This document shows, piece after piece, positions 34,354-34,448 of a DNA stretch of 34,448 nucleotides; within the stretch, counting starts at the first letter, position 1; each line of letters starts with the position of its first letter. The stretch is from Clostridiales bacterium. GTDB lineage: Bacteria > Bacillota > Clostridia > Christensenellales > Pumilibacteraceae. The stretch lies in the NCBI GenBank assembly GCA_031276725.1, contig JAISMM010000008.1, positions 1 to 34,448 on the forward strand. The letters run 5' to 3'. The position numbers and the translations under genes are program-made. The notes under the pieces are model-generated. The model worked only from the letters and a program-made list of their open reading frames with translations. It made no database searches and was not told where the DNA came from.

Positions 34354-34448
34354 TTACTCGATTTCCTCGCCGGGGTAAAGGGGGAAGGCGGCGCAAAGGG
34401 CTTCGACCTCGGCGCGAACAGAGGGAACGGCGGCGGCTTTTTGCTTGA
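34354..34448 (-). CDS. glyA: Serine hydroxymethyltransferase, C-terminal end (partial)
   Basis: The last 30 codons of a gene entering from the right edge. The C-terminus 'SVRAEVEALCAAFPLYPGE' is the characteristic end of GlyA proteins (pattern V...V..LC..FPLY). GlyA transfers the one-carbon unit from serine to tetrahydrofolate, giving glycine and methylenetetrahydrofolate, the same cofactor ThyX uses. Identification rests on the short tail only. Confidence 0.65.
   Translation of the reverse strand, partial: KQKAAAVPSVRAEVEALCAAFPLYPGEEIE

Overview
The window looks like a chromosomal segment of an anaerobic member of the Bacillota, most likely a Clostridia-type gut or sediment lineage. Pointers are a full-length pyruvate:ferredoxin oxidoreductase, flavin-dependent thymidylate synthase ThyX, QueH, the gene order rpmE - DUF1385/prmC - prfA, an Rrf2-nifS-nifU iron-sulfur cassette, an ECF-type transporter S component, A/G-rich Shine-Dalgarno sites and near-consensus SigA promoters (TTGACA-17-TATAAT). 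No rRNA or tRNA gene and no CRISPR array was seen. Most of the DNA is G+C rich; a few hypothetical genes are visibly A+T richer.

Layout. Bases 1-2700 form a worn accessory strip: the 3' part of a UvrD/Rep-type helicase lacking its front, an intact FAD-dependent oxidoreductase, a serine-recombinase remnant without its catalytic serine, and an IS30 transposase fragment. Bases 2709-5095 hold a hypothetical protein, a DUF4238-like protein and an AlkD-type DNA alkylation repair protein. Bases 5208-7144 are two islands of palindromic repeats around a small DUF3592-like membrane protein. Bases 7157-11114 carry thyX-rlmB-tpiA-gpmI on the minus strand. A lipoprotein pseudogene with three frameshifts follows (11182-11906). 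Bases 12187-16044 are the rpmE - DUF1385::prmC fusion - prfA - queH cluster, linking ribosomal protein L31, release factor 1, its methyltransferase and queuosine synthesis. On the plus strand come mgtC (16304), the PFOR gene nifJ (17207-20728), a second DUF3592-like gene, an ECF S component and a flavodoxin-like reductase. birA and galK (minus) are separated by a duplication that copied 46 bp around the birA start. A SAM methyltransferase, a DUF4085-like/DUF5071 pair split by one in-frame TGA, a coupled DUF975 membrane protein/cyclophilin-like pair, the rrf2-nifS-nifU operon, a hypothetical gene and the 3' end of glyA close the window.

The most unusual element is the repeat family. A 44-46 bp unit with two stem-loops occurs about 22 times, only between genes, as single copies or inverted pairs. 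Four pairs share a 46-nt spacer, giving extended palindromes of about 136 bp with the layout of REPINs (paired REP sequences of proteobacteria). Stem sequences differ between copies while pairing is kept, which suggests selection or recent spread of the folded form. Other points of note are the DUF1385-PrmC fusion, a triplicated 26-residue segment inside QueH, probable leaderless transcripts for thyX and the methyltransferase, and an inverted repeat over the rrf2 start site that suits autoregulation.
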